NCBI RefSeq assembly: GCF_001969385.1
Contig: NZ_CP014796.1
Location: 2,993,501 to 3,057,500, forward strand
Direction: 5' to 3'
Source: Salipiger profundus
GTDB lineage: Bacteria; Pseudomonadota; Alphaproteobacteria; Rhodobacterales; Rhodobacteraceae
Length of the DNA: 64,000 nt
In this document: positions 45,237-54,128 of the stretch, piece by piece
Position numbering within the stretch: the stretch's first letter is position 1
Layout of the letters: the number at the start of each line of letters is the position of its first letter
Program-made: the position numbers and the translations under genes
Notes under the pieces: model-generated
What the model was told of the DNA's origin: nothing
Seen by the model: only the letters and a program-made list of their open reading frames with translations
Databases searched by the model: none

Positions 45237-47435
45237 TCAGGCCGCGGCCTTGTCGGAGGCGAAGCGCTCGTAGAACGTCTCGCCGTCTTCGGCCATGTCG
45301 CGCAGGAGCTGCGGGCAGGCGAAGCGGGGGCCATAGGTTTCGCTCAGGGCATCGCAGCGCTCGGCGGCATAGGCGGCGCCCAGCATGTCGAGCCAGCTGA
45401 ACGGGCCGCCCGACCACGGTGCGAAGCCCCAGCCGAGGATGGCGCCGACGTCGCCCTCGCGGATGTCCTCGAGCACGCCTTCCTCGAGCGCGCGCACCGC
45501 CTCGAGCACCTGTGCGAAGAGCAGGCGATGCTGCACCTCGGTGAGCGCGGGCTGGGTCTCGGACAGCGGGTATGTCGCCGAGAGCCCCTCCCAGAGGCCG
45601 CTGCGCTTGCCCTTCTCGTCGTAGGCGTAGAAGCCGGCGCCGGCCTTGCGCCCGAGCCGGCCCTCATCGGCGAGCCAGAACAGCACCTCATCCACCGCGC
45701 CATCGGCATAGGCGTCGCCCATCGCCGCGCGGGTCGCCCTGGCGATCTTCACGCCGAGGTCGATCGAGGTCTCGTCGACCAGTTGCAGCGGGCCCAGTGG
45801 CATGCCGACGAGCTTCGCCGCGTTCTCGATGAGCGCGGGCGAGACGCCCTCGGCCACCATGCGGATGCCCTCGTTGATGTAGGGGATGATGCAGCGGTTG
45901 GCGTAGAAGAAGCGCGCGTCGTTTACCACGATCGGCGTCTTGCGGATCTGGCGCACGAAATCGAGCGCCTTGGCCACCGCCCGGTCGCCGGTCTCGCGGC
46001 CCTTGATGATCTCGACCAGCATCATCTTCTCGACCGGCGAGAAGAAGTGGATCCCGATGAACTGCTCCGGAGTATCCGATGCTTTCGCCAGTTCCGAGAT
46101 CGGCAGGGTCGAGGTGTTGGTGGCGAAGATGCAGTCCGGGCCCACGTGCTTGAGCACCTCTTGCGTGACCCCGGCCTTGACCTTCGGGTCCTCGAAGACC
46201 GCCTCGACGATCAGGTCGCAGCCGGCAAGCTGCGCGTAATCGTCGGTGGCGGTGATCTTCGAGAGCACTGCCTCCTTCTTCTCGGGCGTGGCCTTGCGGC
46301 GGGCAATGCCCTTGTCCATGTAGTCCGCGGTGTAGCCCTTGCCCTTCTCGGCGGCCTCGCGCGACTGGTCGAGCAGCACCACCTCGATGCCGGCCTGCGC
46401 CGCGACGAAGGTGATGCCCGCGCCCATCATGCCGGCGCCGAGCACGCCGAGCTTCTTCACCGACTGGTCGGGAGCCTCGGGGCGGTTCGCACCCTTCTCG
46501 AGCGCTTCCTTGTTGATGAAGAGCGACCGGATCATCGCCGAGGAGGAGGGGTTCAGCAACACGTTGGTGAACCAGCGCGCCTCGATCTTGAGCGCGGTGT
46601 CGAAGGGCACGAGTGCGCCCTCGTAGACGGCGCTGAGCATGGCCTTGGCCGCCGGGTAGACCCCCTTGGTCTTGCCGTTGACCATGGCGCTGGCGCCGAC
46701 GAAGGTCATGAAACCCGCCGGGTGATAGGGCGCGCCGCCGGGCATCTTCCAGCCCTTGGCGTCCCAGGGTTTCACGATGTCGGCGTCCTTGGCTGCGAGC
46801 ACCCACTGCTTGGCAGCGTCCAGCGGATCGTCGCAGACCTCGTCGATCAGGCCGGCGGCCTTGGCCTTTTTCGGGTCCGAGAGCTTGCCCTCGAGCAGGA
46901 AGGGCGAGGCCGCCATGGCGCCGAGCTTGCGGCTGAGCCGCGTGGTGCCGCCGGCGCCGGGGAAGATGCCGACCATGATCTCGGGCAGGCCGATCTTGGC
47001 CTTCGGGTTGTCGGCCGCGAAGATCCGGTGGCAGGCCAGCGGGATCTCGAAGCCGATGCCGAGCGCGGTGCCGGGCAGGACGCAGGCGATCGGCTTGCCG
47101 CCCTTGTTGCGCTCGTCCATGCCCGCGCGTTCGATCTTTCGCAGGATGGTGTGGATGGACATGATGCCCTCGAAGATGCCGGCGGCGGGATCGTCACCGC
47201 CATCGTCGCGCATCTTTGCGATCACGTTGAGATCCATGCCGCCGGCGAAGCTGCCGGGCTTGCCGCTGGTGATGACGATGCCCTTGATCGCGTCGTCGGC
47301 GAGCGCGTTGTCGATCAGCCCGTCGAGCTGGTGGAAGCCCTCGATGCTCATCACGTTCATCGATTTGCCCGGCGTGTCCCAGGTGATGGTGGCGACGCCC
47401 TCGGCGTCGGTGGCGATGGTGAAATGCTGCGTCAT
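45237..47435 (-). CDS. Multifunctional fatty-acid oxidation enzyme (FadB/FadJ-like)
   Basis: The 732-residue protein joins enoyl-CoA hydratase and 3-hydroxyacyl-CoA dehydrogenase. The hydratase half (residues 1-190) has [17 protein letters not shown] for the oxyanion hole and the acidic residues of [20 protein letters not shown]. The NAD-binding domain (about 310-495) begins [19 protein letters not shown], with the catalytic His in [13 protein letters not shown]. Two 3HCDH C-terminal domains follow (about 500-590 and 620-720). It is the alpha subunit of a beta-oxidation complex with the thiolase encoded just upstream (14 bp). GGGGAGG lies before the start. Its length is in the usual range of 700-740. 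Confidence 0.93.
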   Translation of the reverse strand: MTQHFTIATDAEGVATITWDTPGKSMNVMSIEGFHQLDGLIDNALADDAIKGIVITSGKPGSFAGGMDLNVIAKMRDDGGDDPAAGIFEGIMSIHTILRKIERAGMDERNKGGKPIACVLPGTALGIGFEIPLACHRIFAADNPKAKIGLPEIMVGIFPGAGGTTRLSRKLGAMAASPFLLEGKLSDPKKAKAAGLIDEVCDDPLDAAKQWVLAAKDADIVKPWDAKGWKMPGGAPYHPAGFMTFVGASAMVNGKTKGVYPAAKAMLSAVYEGALVPFDTALKIEARWFTNVLLNPSSSAMIRSLFINKEALEKGANRPEAPDQSVKKLGVLGAGMMGAGITFVAAQAGIEVVLLDQSREAAEKGKGYTADYMDKGIARRKATPEKKEAVLSKITATDDYAQLAGCDLIVEAVFEDPKVKAGVTQEVLKHVGPDCIFATNTSTLPISELAKASDTPEQFIGIHFFSPVEKMMLVEIIKGRETGDRAVAKALDFVRQIRKTPIVVNDARFFYANRCIIPYINEGIRMVAEGVSPALIENAAKLVGMPLGPLQLVDETSIDLGVKIARATRAAMGDAYADGAVDEVLFWLADEGRLGRKAGAGFYAYDEKGKRSGLWEGLSATYPLSETQPALTEVQHRLLFAQVLEAVRALEEGVLEDIREGDVGAILGWGFAPWSGGPFSWLDMLGAAYAAERCDALSETYGPRFACPQLLRDMAEDGETFYERFASDKAAA

Positions 47436-47449
47436 GTCTTTGCCTCCCC

Positions 47450-48661
47450 TTACACGCGCTCGATGATCGTGGCCGCGCCCATGCCGGACGCGACGCAGAG
47501 CGTGGCAAGGCCTGTGCCCTTGCCGCTGCGCTCGAGCTCGTCGAGCAGCGTGCCGATGATGATGGCGCCCGTGGCGCCCAGCGGATGCCCCAGCGCGATG
47601 GCGCCGCCGTTCACATTGACCCTGGAATGATCGACGTCGAAGGCCTGCATGAAGCGCAACACCACCGAGGCGAAGGCCTCGTTCACTTCGAAAAGGTCGA
47701 TGTCGCCGATGCCCATGCCGCTGTCGCGCAGGATCTTTTCGGTCACCGGCACAGGGCCGGTCAGCATGATGGTCGGATCGGTGCCGATCTTGGCGGTGGC
47801 ACGGATGCGGGCGCGTGGCTTGAGACCATGCCCCTCGCCAAAGGCCTTCGAGCCGATCAGCACGCCGGCGGCGCCGTCGACGATGCCCGAGCTGTTGCCC
47901 GCGTGGTGCACGTGCTCGATGCGCTCGAGATGCGGGTATTTCATCAGTGCGAGCTGGTCGAAGCCGGGCATGACCTCGCCCATCTCCTTGAAACTCGGCT
48001 TCAGTGCGCCGAGCGCCTGCATGTCGGTGCCGGGGCGCATGGCCTCGTCCCGTTCAAGAATCGCGAGACCGTTCTGGTCGCGCACCGGGACCACCGATTT
48101 CGAGAAGCGACCGTCCGCCCAGGCGGCGGCGGCGCGGTTCTGGGATTCGATCGCGAGCGCGTCCACGTCGTCGCGGCTGAAGCCGTACTCGGTGGCGATG
48201 ATGTCGGCCGAGATGCCCTGTGGCACGAAGTAGCTCTTCATCGCAAGGCTCGGATCGACCGCGATCGCCGCGCCGTCGCTGCCCATGGCGACGCGTCCCA
48301 TCATTTCGACGCCGCCGGCGATATAGGCCTCGCCGGCGCCACCCTGAACCTGGTTCGCGGCAAGGTTCACCGCCTCCATCCCGGAAGCGCAGAAGCGGTT
48401 GATTGACAGGCCCGGAATGCGCTGGTCGAGGTCCGAGGCCAGCACGGCCGAGCGCGCGAGGCAGCCGCCCTGTTCGGCGACCTGGGTGGCATTGCCCCAG
48501 ATCACGTCTTCGACCGCGTGGCCCTCGAGGCCGTTGCGCTCGGCGAGCGCGTTCAGCGTCAGCGCCGAGAGGCGCAGCGAGGTCACCTCGTGCAGTGCGC
48601 CGTCCTTGCGGCCCTTGCCGCGCGGCGTGCGCAGCGCGTCGTAGATATAGGCGTCGGTCAT
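47450..48661 (-). CDS. Acetyl-CoA acyltransferase (3-ketoacyl-CoA thiolase, FadA/FadI-like)
   Basis: The 403-residue thiolase cleaves 3-ketoacyl-CoA with CoA to give acetyl-CoA and a shortened acyl-CoA. The nucleophile Cys is in [17 protein letters not shown] near residue 92, the His in [16 protein letters not shown] and the second Cys in [10 protein letters not shown] near the end. GAGGAGGAGC precedes the ATG at 48661; a longer reading exists but starts 102 residues earlier in unrelated sequence. It is followed 14 bp later by the fadB-like gene, forming the classic two-subunit pair, and preceded by a GST gene in the same direction. Confidence 0.93.
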   Translation of the reverse strand: MTDAYIYDALRTPRGKGRKDGALHEVTSLRLSALTLNALAERNGLEGHAVEDVIWGNATQVAEQGGCLARSAVLASDLDQRIPGLSINRFCASGMEAVNLAANQVQGGAGEAYIAGGVEMMGRVAMGSDGAAIAVDPSLAMKSYFVPQGISADIIATEYGFSRDDVDALAIESQNRAAAAWADGRFSKSVVPVRDQNGLAILERDEAMRPGTDMQALGALKPSFKEMGEVMPGFDQLALMKYPHLERIEHVHHAGNSSGIVDGAAGVLIGSKAFGEGHGLKPRARIRATAKIGTDPTIMLTGPVPVTEKILRDSGMGIGDIDLFEVNEAFASVVLRFMQAFDVDHSRVNVNGGAIALGHPLGATGAIIIGTLLDELERSGKGTGLATLCVASGMGAATIIERV

Positions 48662-48777
48662 GTGCTCCTCCTCGTCCGCCCGGCACGCGGGCGTCATGTC
48701 GTTTTCGGTTGTGACGGGCGGTCTCCTCCGCCCGTCAGAATGTGCATTGTTTGCGCGCTTTGAACGCCCGGTCGGGC

Positions 48778-49416
48778 TCAGACCCGATCTGCGGGCGATC
48801 CCGGCATCAGGTCGTAGGGGTGTTTCCAGCCGTCGAGCGCCTCGATGTTCGACAGCCAGCGGTCGATTTCCGGCCAGTCGGCGCGGGTGAAGCCGAAGGG
48901 CTCCGGGTAGAAGAGATAGCCGCAGCAGGAGAAATCGGCGTTGGTCGGGCCGTCGCCGACGACCCACTCCCGGCCCGCCAGATGCGCGTCGAGCACCTGG
49001 TACGCGGCCTTCAGGCGCCCCTGCATGAATGCGATCACCTCGGCAGGCCGCTTCGCTTCGGACAGGAAGTTCGCGAGGAAGCGGGTCATGCCGGCCTGGC
49101 TCGAGAGCTTGTGGTTGTCCCAGAACACCCAGCGCATGACCTCACGTGCCTCTTCCGGCGTCGTGCCGCCGAACTTTCCGCACTTCTCCGTCACGTAGGA
49201 CTGGATGACGCCGGACTGGGTGAGCCGGATGTCGCCGTCGACCATGACCGGTGCCTCGCCCATCTCGTTGACCGAGGCGCGGTATTCCGGTGTCCGGGTC
49301 TCGCCATTGAAGAAGTCGACCTTTACCGGCTCCCAGTCCAGCCCGGAGAGCTCGAGCGGCAGCGCCGCCTTGTAGGCATTGCCGGATTCGCCGAAGCAGT
49401 AGAGCTTGATCGTCAT
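48778..49416 (-). CDS. Glutathione S-transferase family protein
   Basis: The 212-residue protein has an N-terminal thioredoxin-like GST domain (residues 1-78; TIKLYCFGESGNAYKAALPL at the start, with EAPVMVDGDIRLTQSGVIQS as the glutathione-contacting Ser and cis-Pro region) and a C-terminal helical domain with the N-capping Asp in GDGPTNADFSCCGYLFYP. The ATG at 49416 follows AAAGGA; an upstream start adds 21 residues of intergenic repeat-like sequence. It is followed by the thiolase gene at 116 bp. GSTs recur beside fadAB in roseobacters, but the substrate is unknown. Confidence 0.88.
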   Translation of the reverse strand: MTIKLYCFGESGNAYKAALPLELSGLDWEPVKVDFFNGETRTPEYRASVNEMGEAPVMVDGDIRLTQSGVIQSYVTEKCGKFGGTTPEEAREVMRWVFWDNHKLSSQAGMTRFLANFLSEAKRPAEVIAFMQGRLKAAYQVLDAHLAGREWVVGDGPTNADFSCCGYLFYPEPFGFTRADWPEIDRWLSNIEALDGWKHPYDLMPGSPADRV

Positions 49417-49456
49417 CGCGTTGTCCTTTGCTGGTTGCGGGGCGGCGCGGATCGGA

Positions 49457-49510
49457 GTGGGGGCTTCGCGCCCCCACACCCCCGCGAGGGTATTTGAAAA
49501 GAGAAGAAGA
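49457..49510 (+). repeat. Intergenic hairpin repeat, copy C (short form)
   Basis: GGGGGC-TTCGC-GCCCCC (49459-49475) followed by ACACCCCCGCGAGGGTATTTG and GAGAAGAAG. The second hairpin of copies A, B and F is missing. It lies upstream of the GST gene. Confidence 0.85.
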
Positions 49511-49689
49511 CCGCAGCGTGGGTAACTTCATTTTAATCTCACACGGCCATCCTGTGTCCGCGGTACAGGCTGAGGAGCCGATGACCGCAAGAGGAGAAGC
49601 CCCGCCGTTGCCACCGCAGGGTCGCACGGCGGGGTGGACCGATTGCCACCCAGCGCTTCATCTCTTCGGGTTCGATACGCGGTTCGTCC
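49511..49689. other. Sequence between inverted repeat copies C and D
   Basis: This 179-bp stretch lies between two repeat copies that point towards each other. It has no convincing gene. A minus-strand frame of about 40 codons (MKRWVAIGPPRRATLRWQRR onward) exists but has no family resemblance. A GGTTCGATAC near 49670 resembles a T-arm, but no tRNA cloverleaf fits. Confidence 0.4.
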
Positions 49690-49742
49690 CTTCTTCTCTT
49701 TCCAAATACCCTCACGGGGGTCCGGGGGTGTGAAACCCCCGG
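49690..49742 (-). repeat. Intergenic hairpin repeat, copy D (inverted)
   Basis: Minus-strand form of the tail (CTTCTTCTCTTTCC-AAATACCCTC on the plus strand) with a CCGGGGG/CCCCCGG hairpin instead of the GGGGGC one. It faces copy C across 179 bp. Confidence 0.75.
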
Positions 49743-49783
49743 TTCCTGCCAATGGGGCAGGGAGGCGGGGTTCCGCTTCCGGA

Positions 49784-49996
49784 TCACCGTTTCCGCTCCT
49801 CCAGCTCGGCGTTGAACAGCCGCAGCCGGTGTCCGAGCAGTTCGTCATCGGTCACGCTGTCGAAATTCTCGAAGAGAAATGACAGCGCCTCGCCCTCGTC
49901 GAGCCCGGCGGCGGCGGCGAACCGACGCAACCCGCGATAGCCGTCCTCGGTCATCGCGACGGAAAAGCGGCGGGTCAGGCGAAAGCGTTTCGGCAT
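49784..49996 (-). CDS. Small hypothetical protein
   Basis: The 70-residue protein starts MPKRFRLTRRFSVAMTEDGY and continues with two helical stretches (RRFAAAAGLDEGEALSFLFE, TDDELLGHRLRLFNAELEER). It has a basic beta-strand start followed by helices, a layout like small ribbon-helix-helix DNA-binding proteins, although no exact family can be named. The nearby Fad genes run in the same direction. The start lies 45 bp from the acyl-CoA dehydrogenase gene's end, across a hairpin. A role as an accessory regulator is possible but unproven. Confidence 0.6.
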   Translation of the reverse strand: MPKRFRLTRRFSVAMTEDGYRGLRRFAAAAGLDEGEALSFLFENFDSVTDDELLGHRLRLFNAELEERKR

Positions 49997-50012
49997 TGCA
50001 TGTCTCCGGCGT

Positions 50013-50037
50013 AGGGTGGGCGGTTTCCGCCCACCCT
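50013..50037. repeat. GGGTGGG-type hairpin between acyl-CoA dehydrogenase and small gene
   Basis: AGGGTGGGCGG-TTT-CCGCCCACCCT is a perfect 11-bp stem 4 bp after the dehydrogenase stop. A related GTAGGGTGGG...CCCACCC hairpin occurs at 63780-63800. It may serve as the terminator of the dehydrogenase gene. Confidence 0.8.
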
Positions 50038-50041
50038 CGCG

Positions 50042-51820
50042 TCAGAAGCTTTCCGCGTCCAGCGCCATCACCGGGGCCGCGCCGCTCTCGATCCGGGCGC
50101 GGTGCATCGACGTCGCCGGTAGCTGCCGCGCCATGTAGTAGCGCCCCGTGGCGATCTTGGCGTTTAGGAACGCCTTGTCGCCGCCGGCCTCGAGACCCTT
50201 GCGCGCCGCCAGTGCCATGCGCCCCCACATGAACCCCAGGCAGACATGCCCGAAGAGGTGCATGAAATCATAGGATCCCGAAAGCGCCTCGTCGGGAGAT
50301 TTCATGCCGTTCTGCATGAAGAACATCGCCGCCGACTGCAGGTCCTTCGACGCGGCCTTCAGCGGCTCGAGGAACTGCGTGTCGAAATCGGCATCGGCGC
50401 CCTTGTTCTCGGCGATGAAGCTCTTGACCATCTCGAAGAAGCCCATCACTGGCTTGCCGCCATCCGCGGCGAGCTTGCGGCCCACGAGGTCCAAGGACTG
50501 CACGCCGTTGGTACCCTCGTAGATCATCGTGATCCGCGCGTCCCGAACGAACTGCTCGAGCCCCCATTCGCGGGTGAAGCCCGAGCCCCCGAGCGTCTGC
50601 TGGGCAAGCACGCAGGTCTCGAAGCCCTTGTCGGTCAGGAAGCCCTTGATCACCGGGGTCAGCAGCGAGATCAGCCCCTCGGCCTGCTTGTCCTGCGAGC
50701 GGTGCGCCTGGTCGATCAGCGATGCGCCCCAGAACACGAAGGCGCGGGCGCCCTCGGTGATGGATTTCTGGTCCATCAGGTTCCGGCGCACATCGGGGTG
50801 CACCATGATCGTGTCCGCGGGTGCGTCGGGCATCTGCGCGCCGGTCACCGCGCGGCCCTGCTGGCGCTCCTTCGCGAAGCCGAGCGCGTTTTCGTAGGCC
50901 ACGACGCCCTGCGCGTAGCCTTGCAGGCCCACGCCCAGCCGCGCCTCGTTCATCATGGTGAACATGGCGCGCATCCCCTTGTGCGCCTCGCCCACGAGGA
51001 AGCCGGTCGCGCCGTCGTAGTTCATCACGCAGGTGGCGTTGCCGTGGATCCCCATCTTGCTTTCGAGCCCGCCGCAGCTCACCGCGTTGCGCGCGCCGAG
51101 CGAGCCGTCCTCGTTCACCAGGAATTTCGGAACGATGAAGAGCGAGATGCCCTTCACGCCCTCGGGGCCGCCGGGGATCTTCGCCAGCACGAGGTGCACG
51201 ATGTTCTCGACCATGTCGTGCTCGCCGGCCGAGATCCAGATCTTGTTGCCGGTGATGCGGTAGCTGCCGTCGTCCTGCGGCTCCGCCCTGGTGCGGATGA
51301 GCCCGAGGTCGGTGCCGCAATGCGGCTCGGTCAGGTTCATGGTGCCGCCCCATTCGCAGCTCACCATCTTCGGCAGGTAGGTGGCCTTCTGCTCCTCCGA
51401 GCCATGCGCGTGGATCGCGTTGTAGGCCCCGTGGGTCAGGCCCTGGTACATGTTGAAGGCCATGTTGGCGGCCGAGAACATTTCGCCCACCGCCGTCGAC
51501 ATCAGGTAGGGCAGGCCCTGGCCGCCATACTCCGGATCGCAGTCGAGCGCGGTCCAGCCGCCCTCGCGCATCTGGTCGAAGGCCGCCTTGAAGCCATCGG
51601 GCGTACGCACGACGCCGTTTTCGAGCCGGCAACCCTGCGCGTCGCCCACGGGGTTGAGCGGTGCCAGCACGTTCTCCGCGAGTTTCGCGGCCTCCTCGAG
51701 AATCGCGCCGGTGGTGTCGCGGTCAAGCTCCTCGTAGCCGGGAATTCCGGCCTGGCTGACCTCCAGGACGTCGTGCAGCAGGAACTGCATGTCCCGGACG
51801 GGGGCGGTGTAGCTTGGCAT
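50042..51820 (-). CDS. Long acyl-CoA dehydrogenase (DmdC-like architecture)
   Basis: The 592-residue FAD enzyme has the standard acyl-CoA dehydrogenase core ([40 protein letters not shown], catalytic Glu in [20 protein letters not shown] near residue 440) plus an extra C-terminal helical domain (residues 470-590). This layout is shared by DmdC, which oxidises methylmercaptopropionyl-CoA in DMSP-degrading roseobacters, and by long-chain relatives; sequence alone does not settle the substrate. The position beside fadAB and two MerR regulators points to general acyl-CoA oxidation. The ATG at 51820 follows AGGAGGAGAGTC. It lies 30 bp from the MerR gene upstream. Confidence 0.88.
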   Translation of the reverse strand: MPSYTAPVRDMQFLLHDVLEVSQAGIPGYEELDRDTTGAILEEAAKLAENVLAPLNPVGDAQGCRLENGVVRTPDGFKAAFDQMREGGWTALDCDPEYGGQGLPYLMSTAVGEMFSAANMAFNMYQGLTHGAYNAIHAHGSEEQKATYLPKMVSCEWGGTMNLTEPHCGTDLGLIRTRAEPQDDGSYRITGNKIWISAGEHDMVENIVHLVLAKIPGGPEGVKGISLFIVPKFLVNEDGSLGARNAVSCGGLESKMGIHGNATCVMNYDGATGFLVGEAHKGMRAMFTMMNEARLGVGLQGYAQGVVAYENALGFAKERQQGRAVTGAQMPDAPADTIMVHPDVRRNLMDQKSITEGARAFVFWGASLIDQAHRSQDKQAEGLISLLTPVIKGFLTDKGFETCVLAQQTLGGSGFTREWGLEQFVRDARITMIYEGTNGVQSLDLVGRKLAADGGKPVMGFFEMVKSFIAENKGADADFDTQFLEPLKAASKDLQSAAMFFMQNGMKSPDEALSGSYDFMHLFGHVCLGFMWGRMALAARKGLEAGGDKAFLNAKIATGRYYMARQLPATSMHRARIESGAAPVMALDAESF

Positions 51821-51850
51821 GACTCTCCTCCTAGATGCCGTGGGCCGGTG

Positions 51851-52249
51851 TCAGCCGGCCTTTCGATGCTGGATCTGGCCGAGCATCCGCTCGCCCCACT
51901 CCAGCTGTTCCTTCAGTTCGTTGATCGCGGTGTTCAGCTCGTCGCGCTGACGGATCAGGTCGTCGAGCCGCGCCTGTGCGATCTCGTAGGTGCGGGCGAT
52001 CTGCGTCTGCTGCTGGTCGCCCATGTCGTAGAGGTCGAGCAGCTGGCGGATCTCTTCCAGGCTGAAGCCGAAGCGCTTGCCGCGCAGGATCAGCTTCAGG
52101 CGGGCGCGGTCGCGCCGGGTGAAGAGCCGTTTCTGCCCCTCGCGCCTAGGGAAGAGCAGCTCCTTCTGCTCGTAGAAGCGCAGGGTCCGGGGCGTGACTT
52201 CGAAGAGGTCGCACATCTCGCGGATCGTCATAAATTGCTCGTCGCTCAT
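51851..52249 (-). CDS. MerR family regulator (first of two)
   Basis: The 132-residue regulator has the MerR HTH at the N terminus (FMTIREMCDLFEVTPRTLRF, YEQKELLFPRREGQKRLFTR) and a long coiled coil (about residues 85-125: RTYEIAQARLDDLIRQRDEL). It lacks a C-terminal effector domain of Cys type, so metal sensing is unlikely. Family relatives such as LiuR and PsrA-like MerR proteins control acyl-CoA and branched-chain breakdown. It is the first gene of a unit with the long acyl-CoA dehydrogenase, 30 bp apart. The ATG at 52249 is preferred; a TTG nine bases upstream is possible. Operators are discussed for 52327-52395. Confidence 0.85.
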   Translation of the reverse strand: MSDEQFMTIREMCDLFEVTPRTLRFYEQKELLFPRREGQKRLFTRRDRARLKLILRGKRFGFSLEEIRQLLDLYDMGDQQQTQIARTYEIAQARLDDLIRQRDELNTAINELKEQLEWGERMLGQIQHRKAG

Positions 52250-52326
52250 CGGTTTCAAAGCCTCACGTTGCGTTAGGGTGCGCGGTGAGGTGCGCTTTCT
52301 GAGCCCGTCTTACAATGGGAAATTTG

Positions 52327-52371
52327 GTTGACGTAACAGGGACGCCACGTCACTTTCAGGTTGACGTAACT
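52327..52371. promoter_or_regulatory. Pair of 12-bp direct repeats, candidate MerR operators
   Basis: GGTTGACGTAAC occurs exactly at 52327-52338 and 52360-52371, 33 bp apart, about three turns of DNA. They lie upstream of the first MerR gene, in a gap rich in TTGACGTAA and GCGTCAC words. Such arrangement fits cooperative regulator binding. Confidence 0.55.
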
Positions 52372-52379
52372 TCCTTTCG

Positions 52380-52395
52380 CGTCACTGCTGACGCG
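52380..52395. promoter_or_regulatory. Inverted repeat beside the MerR operator pair
   Basis: GCGTCA-CTGC-TGACGC, 6-bp arms with a 4-base spacer. Its arms match those of the repeat at 20879-20894. It lies 9 bp from the second direct repeat and may belong to the same regulatory region. Confidence 0.45.
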
Positions 52396-52554
52396 TCACA
52401 ATATTCTTGCATTCGAATGCAATAAGACGACATCCCGCGCAAACTCCACCGAACTCGGCCAATCCGGCATCGGCGAATTTTCGCAATCTTCTTAACGGTA
52501 TCGGCGGTCGCGTGCCTGCGCATGGGGCGATTGGGGGGCCACGCTGGCGGCCGT

Positions 52555-52929
52555 TCAGGGGGCCAGCGTCTTCGCGGTCTCGTCCCGGAGGCTCCGGAGC
52601 TCCTCCATCGCCTCGTCGAGTTGGCGGCGTTGCTCGGCGAGCTCCAGGAGCTGACGGTCCGCCATCTCCACCCAGGTGCGCATCTGCGCCTCGGTCCCGT
52701 CGCTGTCGCGCATCTCCAGCCACTGTCGGATGTCCTCGAGCTGGAAGCCGAACTTGCGCCCGCGCATGATGAGCTTCATGCGGGCGACCTCGCGCGGACC
52801 GTAGAACCGCGAGCGTCCCTCGCGATCCGGTGCGAGCAGCTCGATATATTCGTAGTAGCGCAGGGTGCGCGGCGTGACCTCGAAGGCCTCGCACATTTCC
52901 TTGAAGCTGAGACGGCGGGTGTCGCTCAT
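52555..52929 (-). CDS. MerR family regulator (second of two)
   Basis: The 124-residue regulator is a paralogue of the neighbour at 51851: HTH segment LSFKEMCEAFEVTPRTLRYY, YEYIELLAPDREGRSRFYGP, basic helix ARMKLIMRGRKFGFQLEDIR and a C-terminal coiled coil. Large identical stretches (EMC..FEVTPRTLR.YE) show a duplication. It ends 306 bp before the first MerR start, with the operator-like repeats between. Both are on the minus strand, transcribed towards the acyl-CoA dehydrogenase. A heterodimer or a paralogue with different effectors is possible. Confidence 0.85.
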   Translation of the reverse strand: MSDTRRLSFKEMCEAFEVTPRTLRYYEYIELLAPDREGRSRFYGPREVARMKLIMRGRKFGFQLEDIRQWLEMRDSDGTEAQMRTWVEMADRQLLELAEQRRQLDEAMEELRSLRDETAKTLAP

Positions 52930-53070
52930 CTTCTCCTCCTAAGCTCGCCCGAGACGGAACCTAGTCCGTTGCGGGGCAGGGGGCAACACGCCCCGACGCA
53001 GCGGCGCCCTTGCCCTTGCACAGGCGCCTGCGGGCCCGCATAAGAAAGGCGCGACGCAAGGAGATCCGCG

Positions 53071-53496
53071 ATGTGCGCCGACAAGGCCGAGCTGGCCCGC
53101 AGCTTCATCCGCCTGATTCCCCAGGCGCGGGCGCTGAACATGGACATCCTCGAGATCGGCGAGGGCATCGCCGTCATCCGCATGCCCTATGATCCCGAAC
53201 TGATCGGTGACCCCGACACCGGCGTGATCCACGGCGGCGCGGTCTCGACCCTGATGGACACCTGCGGCGGTGCCGCGACCATGGCGCACCCGTCGAACCC
53301 GGGTGGCACGGCGACCATCAGCCTGCGCATCGACTACCTGCGCGGCGCGACGCCGGGGCAGGCGATCGTGGCCCGGGCGGAATGCCATCACGTGACCCGC
53401 TCGGTGGCCTTCGTGCGCGCCACCGCGCATGACGACGACACCGGCAATCCGGTCGCCACCGCCACCGGCACCTTCACCGTGGAGCGCAAGCCATGA
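53071..53496 (+). CDS. PaaI-type hotdog thioesterase (first of two)
   Basis: The 141-residue protein has the PaaI/hotdog fold: the helix (ARSFIRLIPQARALNMDILE), the conserved GVIHGGAVSTLMDTCGGAAT (HGG with the catalytic Asp in a nearby position), and the strands ATISLRIDYLRGATPGQAIV. Such enzymes hydrolyse acyl-CoA thioesters in the cytosol. Its stop overlaps the start of a second thioesterase gene by 4 bp (ATGA), so the two are made together and may form a heterodimer. It is divergent from the MerR-regulated acyl-CoA genes, consistent with a role in freeing CoA. Confidence 0.88.
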   Translation: MCADKAELARSFIRLIPQARALNMDILEIGEGIAVIRMPYDPELIGDPDTGVIHGGAVSTLMDTCGGAATMAHPSNPGGTATISLRIDYLRGATPGQAIVARAECHHVTRSVAFVRATAHDDDTGNPVATATGTFTVERKP

Positions 53497-54002
53497 GCCG
53501 GTCCCGCCCCGAGCCGATGCAGGTGGTCAAGCAGCGCCGCGACGCCGCGCTCGCGGCGCTGGCCGGACGGGTGCCCTACATCCGCTTCCTGAACATCGGC
53601 TTCGACCGCCGCGGCGACGAGCTGACCGGCGTGCTGAACTTCGACGAGAAGCTCATCGGCAACCCGCAACTGCCGGCGCTGCACGGCGGCGTCACCGCCG
53701 CGTTCCTCGAGGTCACCTCGATCATCACCCTGAGCTGGGGCCTGCTCTGGGAAGACGTCGAGACCGGGACCCTCACCCTCGAGGAACTCGAGGCCGGCGC
53801 GCTTCCGCGCCTGCCCAAGACCATCGACTTTACCGTGGACTACCTGCGCTCGGGGCTGCCGCGCGACGCCTACGCCCGCGCCCATGTCACCCGCTCGGGC
53901 CGACGCTACGCCAGCGTTCGCGCCGAGGCCTGGCAGGACAACCACAACCGTCCCATCGCGCAGGCCCACGCGCATTTCCTGATGCCCCGCAAGGAAGCCT
54001 GA
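53493..54002 (+). CDS. PaaI-type hotdog thioesterase (second of two)
   Basis: The 169-residue protein shares the hotdog features of its partner, with the pattern LPALHGGVTAAFLEVTSIIT and strands TIDFTVDYLRSGLPRDAYAR. Its central segment is less typical: the residue after HGG is V and a basic catalytic Asp/Glu is shifted to the Glu of AFLEV. It starts with an ATG that overlaps the first thioesterase's stop and shows clear divergence from it (about one third identity by eye). Together they look like an old tandem duplication that became an obligate pair. Confidence 0.82.
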   Translation: MSRSRPEPMQVVKQRRDAALAALAGRVPYIRFLNIGFDRRGDELTGVLNFDEKLIGNPQLPALHGGVTAAFLEVTSIITLSWGLLWEDVETGTLTLEELEAGALPRLPKTIDFTVDYLRSGLPRDAYARAHVTRSGRRYASVRAEAWQDNHNRPIAQAHAHFLMPRKEA

Positions 54003-54029
54003 GCACCGGTCGCCGCGTGCCGCGCCCGG

Positions 54030-54107
54030 CCTTTCTCCGGTTCGACAAATACCCTCGGGGGAGTCCGCGCGCAGGCGCGGACGGGGGCAGAGCCCCCGCT
54101 GCCCCCT
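54030..54107 (-). repeat. Intergenic double-hairpin repeat, copy E (inverted)
   Basis: Plus strand reads CAAATACCCTCGGGGGA, then GTCCGCGC-GCAG-GCGCGGAC (54063-54082) and GGGGGC-AGA-GCCCCC (54083-54097). The second hairpin arms differ from copies A/B/F but keep the pairing. It lies between the thioesterase pair and the MATE gene. Confidence 0.88.
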
Positions 54108-54128
54108 CCGCCACGTGAAAGACGCCGC

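Noticed and set aside
49660..49689. tRNA-like GGTTCGATAC
   Set aside because: No matching D-arm, anticodon arm or acceptor stem can be folded around it.
49511..49787. Short minus-strand open frame between repeats C and D
   Set aside because: Most of its length translates repeat copy D; no ribosome binding site or family resemblance.
50246..52276. Long open frame antisense to the acyl-CoA dehydrogenase
   Set aside because: Same GC effect; the minus strand carries a well-formed FAD enzyme and a MerR regulator.
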